Assembly: GCA_963575745.1 (NCBI GenBank)
Contig: CAUYUJ010003925.1
Coordinates: 318,374 to 382,373, forward strand
DNA: 64,000 bases
Reading direction: 5' to 3'
Source of the DNA: Prorocentrum cordatum
Taxonomy: Eukaryota; Sar; Dinophyceae; Prorocentrales; Prorocentraceae
Positions within the stretch are counted from its first letter, which is position 1. Each line of letters opens with the position of its first letter. Shown piece by piece: positions 20,688-31,109 of this stretch. A model generated the notes under the pieces. That model searched no databases and was not told where the DNA came from. It was given only the letters and a program-made list of their open reading frames with translations. The position numbers were made by a program, and so were the translations under genes.

Positions 20688-21624
20688 GAGGAGCACGAGC
20701 TGGAAGGAGACAGTTCGGCAGCGAATCTGCTCGCCAGGAGGGAGGCGGATCTGAGGAAGATTCGCCACGTTGACCTCGCCGATTTGTGGGTCCGGGAGGC
20801 CACCGCCCAGGGTCGAATCAGGGTGACAGATGTGGGCACCGATCTCAACGGGTCAGATGTTCTCACAACGTGCCTGTCCAGAGCTCGCGTGGCTCCAAAG
20901 CTTCCTCTGCTGCACCTGCGTGACACCCACCAAGCCCGGATGGCCCGCCATGCCGACAAGCAGAGCAAGGCCGAGGGCTTCTCTGCGATGCGCTCGTGGA
21001 TCGTAGACAACAGCGAGGACATGGCCAGCAACCTGATGGCTGTCGAGAGCATGTTGCAGCGCGCTGCCATCAGCCAGAAACCTGTCATCACGAAGAGCGG
21101 GAAGTCCCTCCTCTTCTCGTATGGCGCCGGCACCACGGTGACGTGGTATCCCGCACAACGTGGGGAAGTTCCGAATCTGGAGCCGTTGGGAGGAGAGCAC
21201 GGAGTGGATGGTGACCAGGATGGACCCCTACGTGGTGGCGTTCCTACCGGCTCCACCCCCCAGGCCGGCGCTGTCGACGAAGAAGCGGCGGCTCGAGACG
21301 AGCACTTCGGGCAGCGCTTCGTCGGCCCCTGCGCCGCCGGCCCCGGCAGCTGTCGGAGGCGCCGTGCTTACGCCGCCGCCCGCAGGGTGCCCTCGCCAGG
21401 AGGAGGGCGCGCGTGCTCGCAACGATGGAGAAGAGGACCGGCGCCCCGCGGCAGTGCCCCTACAGGTGTCGACTTTCGAGCAGTATGTTACATGGGTGCA
21501 GGCCATATTGTTCGAGTATGAACCTGCCTCGGCAGACGCGGCGGCGGAGACAGTGAGAGGCTACGCAGGCCGTGAGGCCGAGCTGATTGACATGTTGGTA
21601 GTGAAGCATATCAGGGAGGACTAG
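20688..21624 (+). pseudogene. pol: RNase H C-part plus long C-terminal extension
   Basis: After the TAG, the same frame reads EGDSSAANLL (third acidic residue) and IRHVDLADLWVREA (the 'KHIDIRYHFIRE' block), ending with the TDLNGSDVLTTCLSR match to 'TxxQLADILTKPL'. Copia Pol normally ends shortly after this. Here the frame stays open (VESMLQRAAISQKPVITKSG ...) and a one-base shift near 21165 leads into a Pro/Ala-rich segment and a final acidic helix (EYEPASADAAAETVRGYAG) ending at TAG 21622-21624, about 250 codons past RNase H. The function of this extension is unknown. Confidence 0.7.
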
Positions 21625-21702
21625 ATATAGCCTGCTGTTAGGTCAGACGAGTGGACATAGTGCTGTCTGCTTACTGTATAGCGAACCTGCGTCACAGCTC
21701 CG

Positions 21703-21710
21703 CGGAGGAG
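21703..21710 (+). promoter_or_regulatory. polypurine tract
   Basis: CGGAGGAG ends exactly at the 3' LTR start (21711). This is the expected place for the plus-strand DNA primer left by RNase H. Confidence 0.7.
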
Positions 21711-22012
21711 CGTGTGAGCAGCCAGGCACAACTTAGGTAGCAGGGAGGGCGCAGCTTAGGTAGCAGAGAAGGGCATGCAGCATATATGCAAACGCAGCAG
21801 CGTAGACTTTTTTCCCGGCCCGCAGCCCTAAGGCTCGAGGGCGGGAGGGCGGTGCAGCCTTGGCCCGAGCACTGGTACTGAAAACAATCTCTTGCACACC
21901 ATCCTTTGTGCACCATCGGGATCCATACTCTTGATTATCGTTCTTGACGTTTGGGGGTGGGGTGGGTGGGGGGGGGGGGCGAGACATATTAGGGGGAAGG
22001 GGCCCCCGAACG
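21711..22012 (+). repeat. 3' LTR
   Basis: 302 bp, collinear with the 5' LTR except for a longer G-run at about 21955-21979 and about 22 substitutions. It ends GAACG, followed by the CCCAA target duplication. Confidence 0.9.
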
Positions 22013-22017
22013 CCCAA
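22013..22017 (+). repeat. right target-site duplication CCCAA
   Basis: Matches 14941-14945. The flank continues GACGGCCTCAGGGAGGCCC, as at the uninterrupted paralogous site near 14545. Confidence 0.8.
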
Positions 22018-22051
22018 GACGGCCTCAGGGAGGCCCAAGAGGGCCCCGTTC

Positions 22052-22091
22052 GACATCGTGTTCCCGGAAGCCTCTCCGGGAACATGACTTC
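22052..22091. repeat. hairpin repeat, copy 4
   Basis: GACATCGTGTTCCC ... GGGAACATGACTTC: same hairpin as 14582-14621, with two mismatches between its arms. Confidence 0.75.
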
Positions 22092-22447
22092 CGTTTCCCC
22101 AGGGCGCCCAAGAGGCCCACAAGACAGCCTCAGACAGGCCCCGGGGGGCCCGAGATGGCTTCAAGATGGCCGAAGAGGGCCCCGAGAGGGCCTTCAAGAG
22201 GCAGACATCGGCTTATTTCCGTTGTAAAGCGTACATTTCCAGTATGTTCGCTGGCTTCGTCTTCACAGTGCCCCAGACGCCCCCGCGGAGCCCCAACGCA
22301 GCCCAAGAGAGACCCAAGAGGGCCCAAGACGGCCCAACAAGAGCGCCCCGTGGGGCCCACGGAACCCCCCAAGACGGCCCAAGAGGCCCCGAAGCCGGCC
22401 CAGGAGGCCCCCAAGACGGCCCCATGAAGGCCCAAGAGGCATCGTTC

Positions 22448-22487
22448 GAAATCATGTTCCCAGAAGCCTCTCCGGGAACATGATTTC
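22448..22487. repeat. hairpin repeat, copy 5
   Basis: Perfect 14-bp arms GAAATCATGTTCCC / GGGAACATGATTTC with a 12-bp loop. Confidence 0.9.
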
Positions 22488-22826
22488 CGGGTTCCCAGGG
22501 CGCCCAAGAGGCCCATAAGACAGCCTCAGCAAGGCCCAAGAGGTCCCGAGATGGCTTCAAGATGGCCGAAGAGGGCCCCGAGAGGGCCTTCGATAAGTAA
22601 AAATCAGCCCGTTCCCTTCGTAAAACGTACATTATCAGCATACTCCTTTGCTTCGTCTTCGCAGTGCCCCAGACGCCCAAGAGAGACCCAAGAGGGCCCC
22701 AGACGGCCCAAAAAAGGGTCGGCCTGTGGGGCTCACGGACCCCCCCGAGACGGCCCAAGAGGCCCCGAAGCCGGCCCAGGAGGCCCCCGAGACGGCCTCA
22801 GGGAGGCCCCCAAGAGAGCCTCGTTC

Positions 22827-22866
22827 GAAATCATGTTCCCGGAAGCCTCTCCGCGAACATGATTTC
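22827..22866. repeat. hairpin repeat, copy 6
   Basis: Same arms as copy 5 with one mismatch (CGCGAACATGATTTC). Confidence 0.85.
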
Positions 22867-24850
22867 CGGGTTCCCAGGACGCCCAAAGATAACCCCCAGA
22901 GGCCCCGGACACGCCGAGGATGGCCTCAGGACGGCCGACGACGCCGCCAAAACGCCCCAAGAGGGCCTCCAGAGGCCCCATCCAAAGGGCCCCAGAAGCT
23001 GAAAATCATACATTTTCCAATGGTTTTTGAAGCATTCTTGCGCTCTCCCATGTTCCGCCTCCCCACGGTTCTGGACCGCGTCAGAGGCCCTTCAGATCGC
23101 TCCAAGACGGCCGAAGAGGCTCCCAAGAAAGCCCAGAGACGGCCCAGGAGGTTCCCCAGATATGCCAAAAAGGGCCTCGAGAGCGCTCCAAGAGAGCCCC
23201 AATAGCGACCCAAGAGGGCCCGAAGAGCGCGACATTTCGAGGTCTCCGGCCTGAGAGGTTCCTAGGACGCCCCCGGAGACCATCAAGAGGCTCCCAAGAA
23301 GCCCCGTGAGGCTCCCAAAAGGCCCCCCGGAAGCCCCAAGAGGCCCTCCGGGTTGCGGGGGGGCGAGAAGACCCAAGACGGTCCCACGAGGCCCCGAAGA
23401 CGCCCAAGATGCTTTCAAGACAGCCGACGAGGACTCCAACACGCTCCAAAACGGACTCAAGAGGCTCCCCAAGAGGGCCCTGGAAGGCAAGATTCACTCG
23501 TTTCCCGAGTGTTGATTTTGGCGTTCTCGCTTTTCCCGCTTTCCAGCGCTCCCCAGACAACCCAAGTGTGCCCCAAGAGCGCGCCAAGAGAAGGCCCAGA
23601 GGGGTCCCGAGGCGGCCCGGGCCCGCCCCGAAACAGGCCACGACAGGCTAATGGAGGTCCCGGGAGGGCCCGAGACGGTCCCAAGAGGCCCCGAAGATGC
23701 CCAAGCTGCCCTCAAGACGGCCGACGAGGACTCGAACACGTTCCAGGACGGACTCAGGAGGCTCCCCAAGAGGGCCCTGGGAGGCAAGATCCACTAATTG
23801 CCCGATGGTTTTTGAAAGATTTAGGGGTTCTCGCTTTCCCCGCTTCCCAGCGCTCCCTCACGGCCTCGCTCGGAGGCCCTTCAGATCGCTCCAAGACGGG
23901 CCAGGAGGCCCCGAAGAGGGCCCCAAGACGGCCCAGGAGGTTCCCCAGACAACCCAATTGTGCCCCAAGAGCTCCCCAAGAGAGGGCCCAGAAGGGGACC
24001 GCCAACCGATATTTCGAGGTCTCTGGCCCTAGAGGCCGCCTGTAGGCCCCCGGAGGCCACCAGGAGGCTTCCACGAAGCCCCGTGAGGTGCCCAAGAGGC
24101 CCCAAGGAAGTCCCTGGGAAAGGGGGGAGCTTCGACGAGCCCAGGGAAAGGGAGGCGGCAGGGAAAGGGGCAATGACGGCCCAAGAGGCCTCCAAGACCG
24201 CCCCAAGACGGCCCAAGAGGCTCCCTCCTGGGCTCCAAGACGGCCCAAGAGAGCCCCAAGAAGGCTCAAGAGGCCCCAAGCCAGCCCATGAAGGCCTTTG
24301 GACGGCCCCAAGACGGGGCCCAGAGGGGGTACTACCCGAACGGATATTTCAAGCCTTCGGCCCCAAGACGCCGCCCCCAGGAGGCCCCAGGAAGCCCCCC
24401 AAACATCCCCAAGAAGCCCCAAAAGGCCCCTAGGAAGCCCCAAGAGGCCCCGAAGAGGCCCTTGAGAGCCCCCCTCCAGACGCCCTGAGGCACTCATGGC
24501 GATCCAGAAGATTCCAGAGAGGAGAGGCGATCGATGAACGGCCGTCCTGACGCGATCTTGGGCCGTCTTCGAGCTCAACGTGCCCCCATCGTGGCCCAAC
24601 AGGTCCCAGAAACGCCCGAAGAGAGCCCCCCCAGGGTTCCCACGAGACCCTCCAGAAGCAACAAATACCAGGGGACGGGCCCGACCAAGATGGCCCCCTG
24701 AGCGCCTCAGAGGCATCTAAGGCTCCCCCAAAAGGCCCCAAGAGGCACCCGAGAGGCGCCCAAGAGAGAAATCCCCAGGAGCCCTCCAATAACGTCCCCC
24801 AAAGGCATTCAAACAGACTCCCATCATGGTTTTGCCAGGCTCTTAGGGGT

Positions 24851-25077
24851 TCTCGGGCATCCCCCCTTAGGCTGCCCTGGGTCCTCTTGGATGCCTTGCG
24901 CGACTTCCTGAAGCATTATTCAGCGCCTCCTGAAGCATCCACCAGGAAGCACGCTCCCATATTGTGAACTCCCGTGCGGGAGGATGTCCATCCTCGTCCG
25001 ATCTTGTGAGGTTGGCTTGGACTGACCTTCGTATCAAGCGCGCGGGAAGCGTGCATGTGGTTCTAGCATGCATCGAC

Positions 25078-25110
<33 letters not shown>

Positions 25111-25250
25111 GCCAGGGCACACCGGGGGCCCGTGGCCCGGGCCGGTCTGGGGCCTCCCCGAGCCTCCCCCCTCGGTCGTCCAGACCAGTTCCTGAGGCGA
25201 CCAACAAACGACCAGAGCGCATTGACAGGGCCGAAGACGCCTGAATATTG
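24851..25250. other. unassigned, with (GA)n at 25078-25112
   Basis: A short GAGAGAGA run sits in GC-rich sequence. A partial relative of the CTAGAACC hairpin lies at about 25036-25067. No gene is seen. Confidence 0.5.
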
Positions 25251-25600
25251 TTTCAAGACGGCTCAAGAAGTCCCGAAGACGTTATAAGAAGGCTCCAAGA
25301 TGCGCCCCACCCAAATTGCCGCACTCCGTAGGGAAAACTTACATTTTCACCGATCCGCTTTTGGTGTCCCGACAGCGTCCAAGACGGCCCAAGAGGCCCC
25401 CACAATCGTCCCAAGACGGCCCAAGGGGCACCCAAGATGGCCCCAGGACGGCACGAGAGAGCCCCAAGATGATCCAAGATGCGCCCAAGACGGCCCCAAG
25501 ATGGGTCCAAGGGTGGGAACTCCAACTGACAGCTCGCGCTCGAGGAGCATGCCAAGAGACCCCAAATGTCAGGTATCCAAGGAGCCTCTGGCCCCAAACT
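25251..25600 (-). repeat. CTTGG array (reverse)
   Basis: CCAAGACGGCCCAAGAGGC units with one AT-rich core at about 25320-25370. It fades near 25600. Confidence 0.75.
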
Positions 25601-25689
25601 CAGGCGCAGTTGCGGTATAGGCCGAGGGCCACAGATAGGCAAGCAAATGGCTTGGTGACGGACCCATCCCTGTGGAGTCTTGTGCAGCG

Positions 25690-26475
25690 CAGGGCGCGGG
25701 TCTCTCTCATGGACTGCGCGCCGCGAGGCAACGCGGACCAAGGGGCTGCTGCGGAACACGCGTGCATGGGCGCGCTGAAGTCGTTGTGGGGCACGATCAG
25801 CGTGAAGGGTGTGCATTCGGATGTACCCGCGCGAACACGCTAATTGAGGCCGCAGGTAGAGCTCCTCTGGGCATGACCCGTGCGAGGCGTGCTCCGAAGT
25901 GGGCGGGGGGACGCCGTGTGAAGCTGCCCACTGGTGCCATAGGTGGAGCTCCTTCATGGGCATGGTTCGCGTGACGAACCTTGTCTCTGGGCTTGTCGGT
26001 TGTGTTCCTTGTGGGCACGATCCGCGTGATGGGGTGTGCCGCAATGGTCAGGGGCGGGGCGCAATGCGAACCCTGCCTCCTGGGGCCGTAGGTGGAGATC
26101 CCTGTGGACCACAATCCGTGTGAGAGGTGTGCCTAAGGTGGCGGGGGAGCGGAGTGCGAATCTTGTCTCTGGGGCCGTCCGTGGAATTCTGTGCGGGGCA
26201 CGATCCGTGTGATAGGTGCGCCCAAGTGAGCGGGGCGACGCTATCAAGACACCCTCGGGGGCCGTAAGTGCAGTCACTTGCAGGGCACCATCCGAATGAG
26301 GGGCGTGCAATTATGCGAAGTTTGTCTTTGGGGACGTAGGTGGAGCCCCCTGTGGGGCGCAATCCCTGTGAGGGGTGTGCCGACATGGGCGGGGGGGACG
26401 CTAAGCCAAGCCTGTCTCTGGGACCGTCGGTGGAGCTCCCTGAAGGGCAGGATCCGTGTGGCAATACGCATATGT
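25690..26475. repeat. ~90-bp satellite, diverged array 1
   Basis: Units contain GGTGGAGCTCC, GGGGC(A/G)C(G/A)ATCCGTGTGA and GTGTGCC(G/T)A. Phrases recur about every 88-90 bp, for example at about 25852, 25940, 26340 and 26430. The same family forms the arrays at 62.2-63.3 kb and 63.8-64 kb. Confidence 0.7.
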
Positions 26476-26514
26476 CCACCGTTGCCGAGCATTTTAGACT
26501 ACAACTAGAGCTTG

Positions 26515-26554
26515 CTAGAACCTAAACGCGCGAAGCGCGCGCGCGTGGTTCTAG
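26515..26554. repeat. CTAGAACC/GGTTCTAG hairpin, copy 2
   Basis: Arms and the GCGCGAAGCGCG core are as in 13861-13899. It lies just beyond the 90-bp satellite array. Confidence 0.7.
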
Positions 26555-27059
26555 TTGATCTATCGGAGCGTTGCCCCCCCCGCCGCCCCCCGCACATAGT
26601 GACAAAAGGGGCCACCCCCCAATACCCACTTTCGCCCCAGGGGTCTGGGGCTCGTTTTCTGAGCACCGGTTTTTATCTTGGTTTCAGTAGTCGTCGAAGT
26701 CACACTGTCAACATCCGAACGGCGCTTGGGGGCCGCTCAGATGGTTTGGGCCCTTGGAGGCCCTATTGGATTGGAGGCCCTCTTGGACCTCTCTCAGGGC
26801 GCCCTGGGGGCAGTTTTCCGGCCGGCTTGGGCCGCTCGGGCTCCTTCTTGGGTCATTTTGAGACCAATTGGTTGGATTTCAACGCGACCAGAGGCCATTC
26901 TGAGGCAGATGAGTCCGCCCGCGGTTTCGGCTGGCTCGACCAGAACACCCCCCTCGAAGCCGGTTGTGCCCGGCTCCCAAGGGAGGGGTGTGGGGAGGGG
27001 CAATTATGTCGCGCGCTGGGAAACTCTCAACGGGTCGGCGAATTCCGCAGCTGGCCGCA
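26555..27059. other. unassigned, weak CTTGG motifs
   Basis: A short forward CTTGG-like stretch at about 26735-26880 is followed by unique-looking sequence. No gene is recognised. Confidence 0.4.
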
Positions 27060-27860
27060 CGGAGCAGCACGTCTCAAGCAGCCATGCATTCCACGTGCCA
27101 TCGCCGGAACGCTCTTCAGATTCCGTGGCCGCTGCTGTTTTATCCTCAACATGTTTTCAGCAGCGCTAGCAAGTATCATTCAGTTGGTCGCGGTGGTTCG
27201 CGATATTGCTTGAAGGTCGACGGGTTGTGACCGAATGAGGGACTACATCCGTCTGAGCGGCCTGACTCACAAGTTTGTGGAGGTTTCCGCTGAAGTCCAG
27301 TATTCTTTTTGGGGACCAGCTGACGACGACCTTCCCGTGGGAGACTCTCTCATGTGTTGTGGCCTGGGTGCCCTCCTGAATGGTACTTACACGCAGAAGA
27401 CGCTTTTCTCACTGCAAGTGCGAGAGTCCATTTCATGGATGAGTTCTATCGCTCAAGAAAGGGTGTTGGCGTGCTGGTTGCCAGGCGGGCAAACGAACAT
27501 GTGAGGAGGAGGCATAACGCCAAACATGCGGGAATCCTTCGTGCCTGGCAATGGCTTTTCGGCAGCGCGTGTTGGAATTGCCTTCAGGCCCACACAATCT
27601 GATATAGAAGTTGACGGTGCGCAGTCCAGAGTTTCGCATACTCCTGTTGAATCGATGTGCAAGCGACAACGCGCAAGCTTGCTTTCCGCTGACGGGTTTG
27701 AAGATCGAGAACTCGTCCGAACTTGCGCGTCACGTCTACAAACAAGGCTAGCCGGTTCTCGAGGGGAACATTGGTTCTAGTGCACCAGCCGACATATCGG
27801 GCGATGCCAAGGCAACCAAGGAGTCGTCAAGTTGTGAGTAGCCTACACATTGGGACTCCC
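27060..27860 (+). pseudogene. decayed second copy of the 350-codon frame
   Basis: MRDYIRLSGLTH at 27235 aligns with MRAYVRLNGLTH near 2318. The phrases AAACATGCGGGAATC, GGCTTGAAGAT-type and CTCGTCCGA(A/C)CTTGCGCGTCA recur in the same order down to about 27860. Stops and frameshifts break it. Its upstream Ser-rich repeat (27093-27180) matches 3216-3310. Confidence 0.7.
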
Positions 27861-28466
27861 TGTCGCCCAGGGTCGTTGATGGTTGCCGATGTCCGACGTG
27901 ACTAGGCGAGGGGAAGAGGACAAGTTTCTAGCAGTGGCGAAGCGTCCTGGCTTGCCTATAGGCCCACCAAAATGCTCTAAGAATTTTGTGTGGTCTGCAC
28001 GGAAGGTTCTTAGATCATGTCTGATTGAGACTGTCCACACATCGGCTTTTTGTTATAAGAACGTTGCGTTGCTCTTAGAACATGGTGGGGTTATCCTAAC
28101 ATTTCGCGGTAGGCCTATACGAACGCTGGGACGGTCGGTCCTCGCCCAAAAGTTGGCCAACGCCTGCTGTCCCGTTCAAGATGCTGGGACGCTGTGAAGC
28201 AGCGATGCCGCCTACAAATCTACACCCACTTGGCGGCAGCCAAACAGCTCCTTAGAGCACAGGAAGGCGATCGTTTTCTGATTCATTGCTTTGCCGATCG
28301 GCGCGGACCCCCGGATCCCCCCTCCCCCCCGGTGGAGTAGATCTTGGTTGTTTGCGGCGCCTGCTTCAGGCAAGTGGAGGCTTCCCCATGGGACGCACTG
28401 CTGCAAACCGTTGCACTAGGCAGAGGTCAGGAGCCAGACCGCCCCCTTCCTCCCCCCTTCCCAGGG
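27861..28466. other. unassigned, no gene seen
   Basis: Unique-looking sequence with less GC than average and short open frames only. Confidence 0.4.
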
Positions 28467-28683
28467 CTCATTTCGACTCCTCCGATTCGATTCCAGTCGA
28501 TTTCGATGGCTTCCGATTCCGATTTGATTCGGCTTGGAATTCCGATCTGGGCTCCGATTTCTTACTGGAGGCATACCAGCCTGCGGATTTCCGCCGATTC
28601 GACTTCTCCCCCAAATCCGCTGCCGATTTCCGCCGATCCGATTCACTTCGATCGCCGATCCGACTTCTCGATTCGATTCTGGG
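28467..28683. repeat. CGATTC-rich dispersed repeat, copy 1
   Basis: About 217 bp dense in CCGATT/CGATTC. It matches 53363-53586 throughout and is bounded by GGGCTC at both ends in both copies. Confidence 0.8.
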
Positions 28684-28779
28684 CTCTCCTGCCTTCCGCC
28701 CAATGTCGAGACGCCAAGTAAGAAGACGTTCACAAACACGACACGGAGCCTCAGTTGCTTTGAGAAGCTCGTTTTGAAA

Positions 28780-29100
28780 CGCACTACGTGCCGTGTTCAA
28801 AACGTCCGTGTGAAGACGCTGCGTGTTGGCTCAGCGTGTTGGCCCACCTTTTGGCGAATGTGTCGCGTCAGACCTACGTGTTCAGTCTACGGTCTGCGTG
28901 TTGAGCTCCGTGTCAGTACGCTACGTGTCGCGTGCTGCGCATCGGGGCAGCTAAGCACGGAGAAGAGGTACTGCACGGTGCCACGTTGCACGGGACTGCG
29001 CTGGATCATGACCACGGGCCACGGCCACCGGCCACGGGCCACCGACCGCGGGCCACCGACCACCGAGCACGGGCCACGGCCACGGACCACGGTCCGCAGA
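28780..29100. repeat. two minisatellites
   Basis: 28780-28930 repeats CTACGTGTT/CTGCGTGTT-like units with several TACGTG boxes. 29008-29100 repeats CCACGGGCCAC/CCGACCAC units. No gene. Confidence 0.65.
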
Positions 29101-29169
29101 TTCGGGAGCTGGCAAAGCACCCACTCGCCCTCGAGACGAAACACAGGACCCTCACAGACAGGCCGATTA

Positions 29170-29344
29170 CAGTGGAGGCCCACGCCAAGGAACACCCTGC
29201 TCGCCTCCAGGGTGCCCTGGGTTTCTTGGGCTTCGATGGTTTTGCAATGGAAAGCGCGACGTCCCCACACCAACAATCAGTGGACGTCCTGTGGTGTCAG
29301 GGTTAGGTTTCTTGATGGAGGTTTGTTGCGGATAGGCCCCCCAG
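29170..29344 (+). mobile_element. MITE-A copy 1
   Basis: This 175-bp element begins CAGTGGAGGCC and ends GGCCCCCCAG, with TA on the left (29168-29169) and TG on the right. It has copies at 31777 (inverted), 49744 and 57677. TIR sequence and TA target suggest a Tc1/mariner-type parent. Confidence 0.8.
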
Positions 29345-29519
29345 TGCCGAAGAAATGCAGGACCCTTGCAAACAAACTAACCGCAACTGTTTTTGACGGA
29401 TGGCAAGTGGCGTGGCGCTAGGCAAACCAATTTTAGAAAAGAATTGGCAACGCCCGTTGAAACGAGTGATCCAGCGGCAGTCCCACACGTTAGCATTCGG
29501 GAAGCTTGTTAGCATTCGG

Positions 29520-29700
29520 CATTCGGAGGAGAGGGAGGAGGAGGAGGAGGAGGAGGAGGAGGAGGAGGAGGAGGAGGGAAAGGAGGAGGAGGAGGACGAC
29601 GACGAAGACGAGGAGGAGGAGGAGGAGGTGTTGCTGGAGGACTACGAGAGCGAGAGCGAGGAGGAGGAGCAGGAGGAGGAGGAGGAGGGATCTACGGAAG
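29520..29700. repeat. (GGA)n tract
   Basis: GGA/GAC/GAG purine repeats. Frames translate to poly-Glu or poly-Arg. Confidence 0.9.
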
Positions 29701-29749
29701 ATGAGAAGAAATCAGATAATGAGAAAGGGAAGCACATTCGAAGATGAGG

Positions 29750-30745
29750 CAGAGGAGGAAGACGAGAGGAACAGTGGACCGAATCGCGGACCAGGCTGAG
29801 GTTTGGGATGCTTCTCCGCGCCATTCCCTTGCACGGCAGGTTCGCGCCGTGCCAACACTACGGGGGCCCCAGCGTTGGCGCTCCAGGCTGAAGCGGCCCC
29901 AGAGGCCCAGAATTGGCCGACGGCGAGCTGTCTGTGCCACCGGAGGGCCGCCAGCTTTCCACAGGTCGCTGTCGCGCAGCGTCCTCCTGGTGCTGTACCT
30001 GATTGGCTACTGGGCTGCGGCGCAGGAGGGCCGTTGCGGCCGCCCGCTGGGTGGACATGGGGTGCGGTCAGGCACGTGTCTTGCCGTCTCTCGCCGCCCG
30101 TTCTGGCCACCACGCCTCGGCGCGACACACTGACCACGCCCTACTCCCCTAAGCGTGAACATCCCGAGCTTTTCCCTGCCTCCCGCCCCCCAAAAGCGGA
30201 GCGGCACGCTGCCATTTTGCATGGCATAGCGTGCCGCCGGGGTCGCCGCCGTGACAAGCCAAGCCAAAGCTTTTGACTGTAGGTCGCCTCAACCTCCCTT
30301 CCTCCCTATGGTTCTCTCTGTACTCGTCTTCGTCTTCCTCCTCTTTCTCGTCATCCTCTCGTATGTTCCCTTGGGCCTCATCCCTGTCTCCCTCCCTCAC
30401 TCCCTCTTTCTGTTTCGGGGTCCGCGCCGGTTACCCGCAGCGGGTAAGAAAAAGAAGCACTCAAAGAGGGGCGCGACCGCATGCGAAGAGGGCGGATATC
30501 AAGGGTTCGGGGCGCGCCTGCCGAGCTGTGCACGAGCAAGCAAGGACGATCGTCACCGAAGACGTTTACTGCGAGTCACCGCCGCCCCCTGTATCTTGGA
30601 AACGCCAGCGGGGGCTTGCCCCTGGGGGCTGTGTTCTTTCGTGCAGCGACAGGGGGGTGGCATTCCCGGGGTTGTCGCACGGTGGGCGCCCGTCGCTGAC
30701 TCGTCGGCGCCTCGTGCGCACGCACCGGGCACACGTTTCCCGCCA
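29750..30745. other. GC-rich unassigned sequence
   Basis: Overlapping open frames of 130-210 codons on both strands have high Arg, Pro and Ala and no recognisable domain. A pyrimidine-rich stretch is at about 30290-30420. No gene is called. Confidence 0.4.
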
Positions 30746-30747
30746 CG

Positions 30748-30846
30748 CCTGCGCAGCACAGCTTGCGCAGCGTGGCTTGCACCACACGGCTTGCACAACA
30801 TAGCTTGCACCGCACAGCTTCTACCACGTAGCCTGCCCAACATCAA
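30748..30846. repeat. 14-bp minisatellite
   Basis: Five or so units of the type CTTGCACCACACGG, changing gradually from copy to copy. Confidence 0.7.
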
Positions 30847-30889
30847 TTGGTGTGCAAGGCTCGCACCACATGCCTACCACCACATCTAG

Positions 30890-30975
30890 GTGTGTGTATA
30901 TATATATATATAAATTCGTATATGCGTATTGCATGTTCCGCTTTTCTTGTGTGTATGTATATATAGATGCATATT
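30890..30975. repeat. TA/TG microsatellite
   Basis: TGTGTATATATATATA followed by interrupted TA/TG repeats. Confidence 0.8.
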
Positions 30976-31109
30976 TGACCACGTCGCTTGTTCCGCATGC
31001 TTTGCACCACATAGATCACACATCCAGACTGCCACAAAGAACTGCTCGGCTGTCGCGCTGGCAAACATGTAACACGTCGAGAGAAGCACCGGCGACGCTA
31101 GTCGATTGC

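Larger units (their letters stand above)
14946..22012 (+). mobile_element. Ty1/copia LTR retrotransposon, decayed
   Basis: A 7067-bp element bounded by direct LTRs and a 5-bp CCCAA target duplication, inserted in a CCAAG array. The domain order (Gag, protease, integrase, reverse transcriptase, RNase H) is diagnostic of the copia superfamily. Internal features are a primer site at 15238-15250 and a purine tract before the 3' LTR. The LTRs differ by about 22 substitutions (mostly transitions) in roughly 285 aligned bases, plus a G-run length change, so the insertion is not recent. In-frame stops at 15518, 18896 and 20685 and several frameshifts prevent a full polyprotein. The coding part still stands out from its surroundings by its normal amino-acid mix. 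Confidence 0.95.
22018..24850 (-). repeat. CTTGG array (reverse), right flank of the retrotransposon
   Basis: A long continuation of the CCAAGAGGC array interrupted by the insertion. AT-rich cores occur at about 22215-22265, 22600-22655, 23005-23060, 23495-23545 and 23800-23850, spaced 320-460 bp. It carries three hairpins (22052, 22448, 22827). Frames of up to 320 codons on either strand are repeat translations. Confidence 0.8.

Noticed and set aside
21160-21624. A separate small gene after the retrotransposon's RNase H
   Set aside because: It lies inside the element before the polypurine tract and continues the upstream frame after one shift, so it is treated as the Pol tail.
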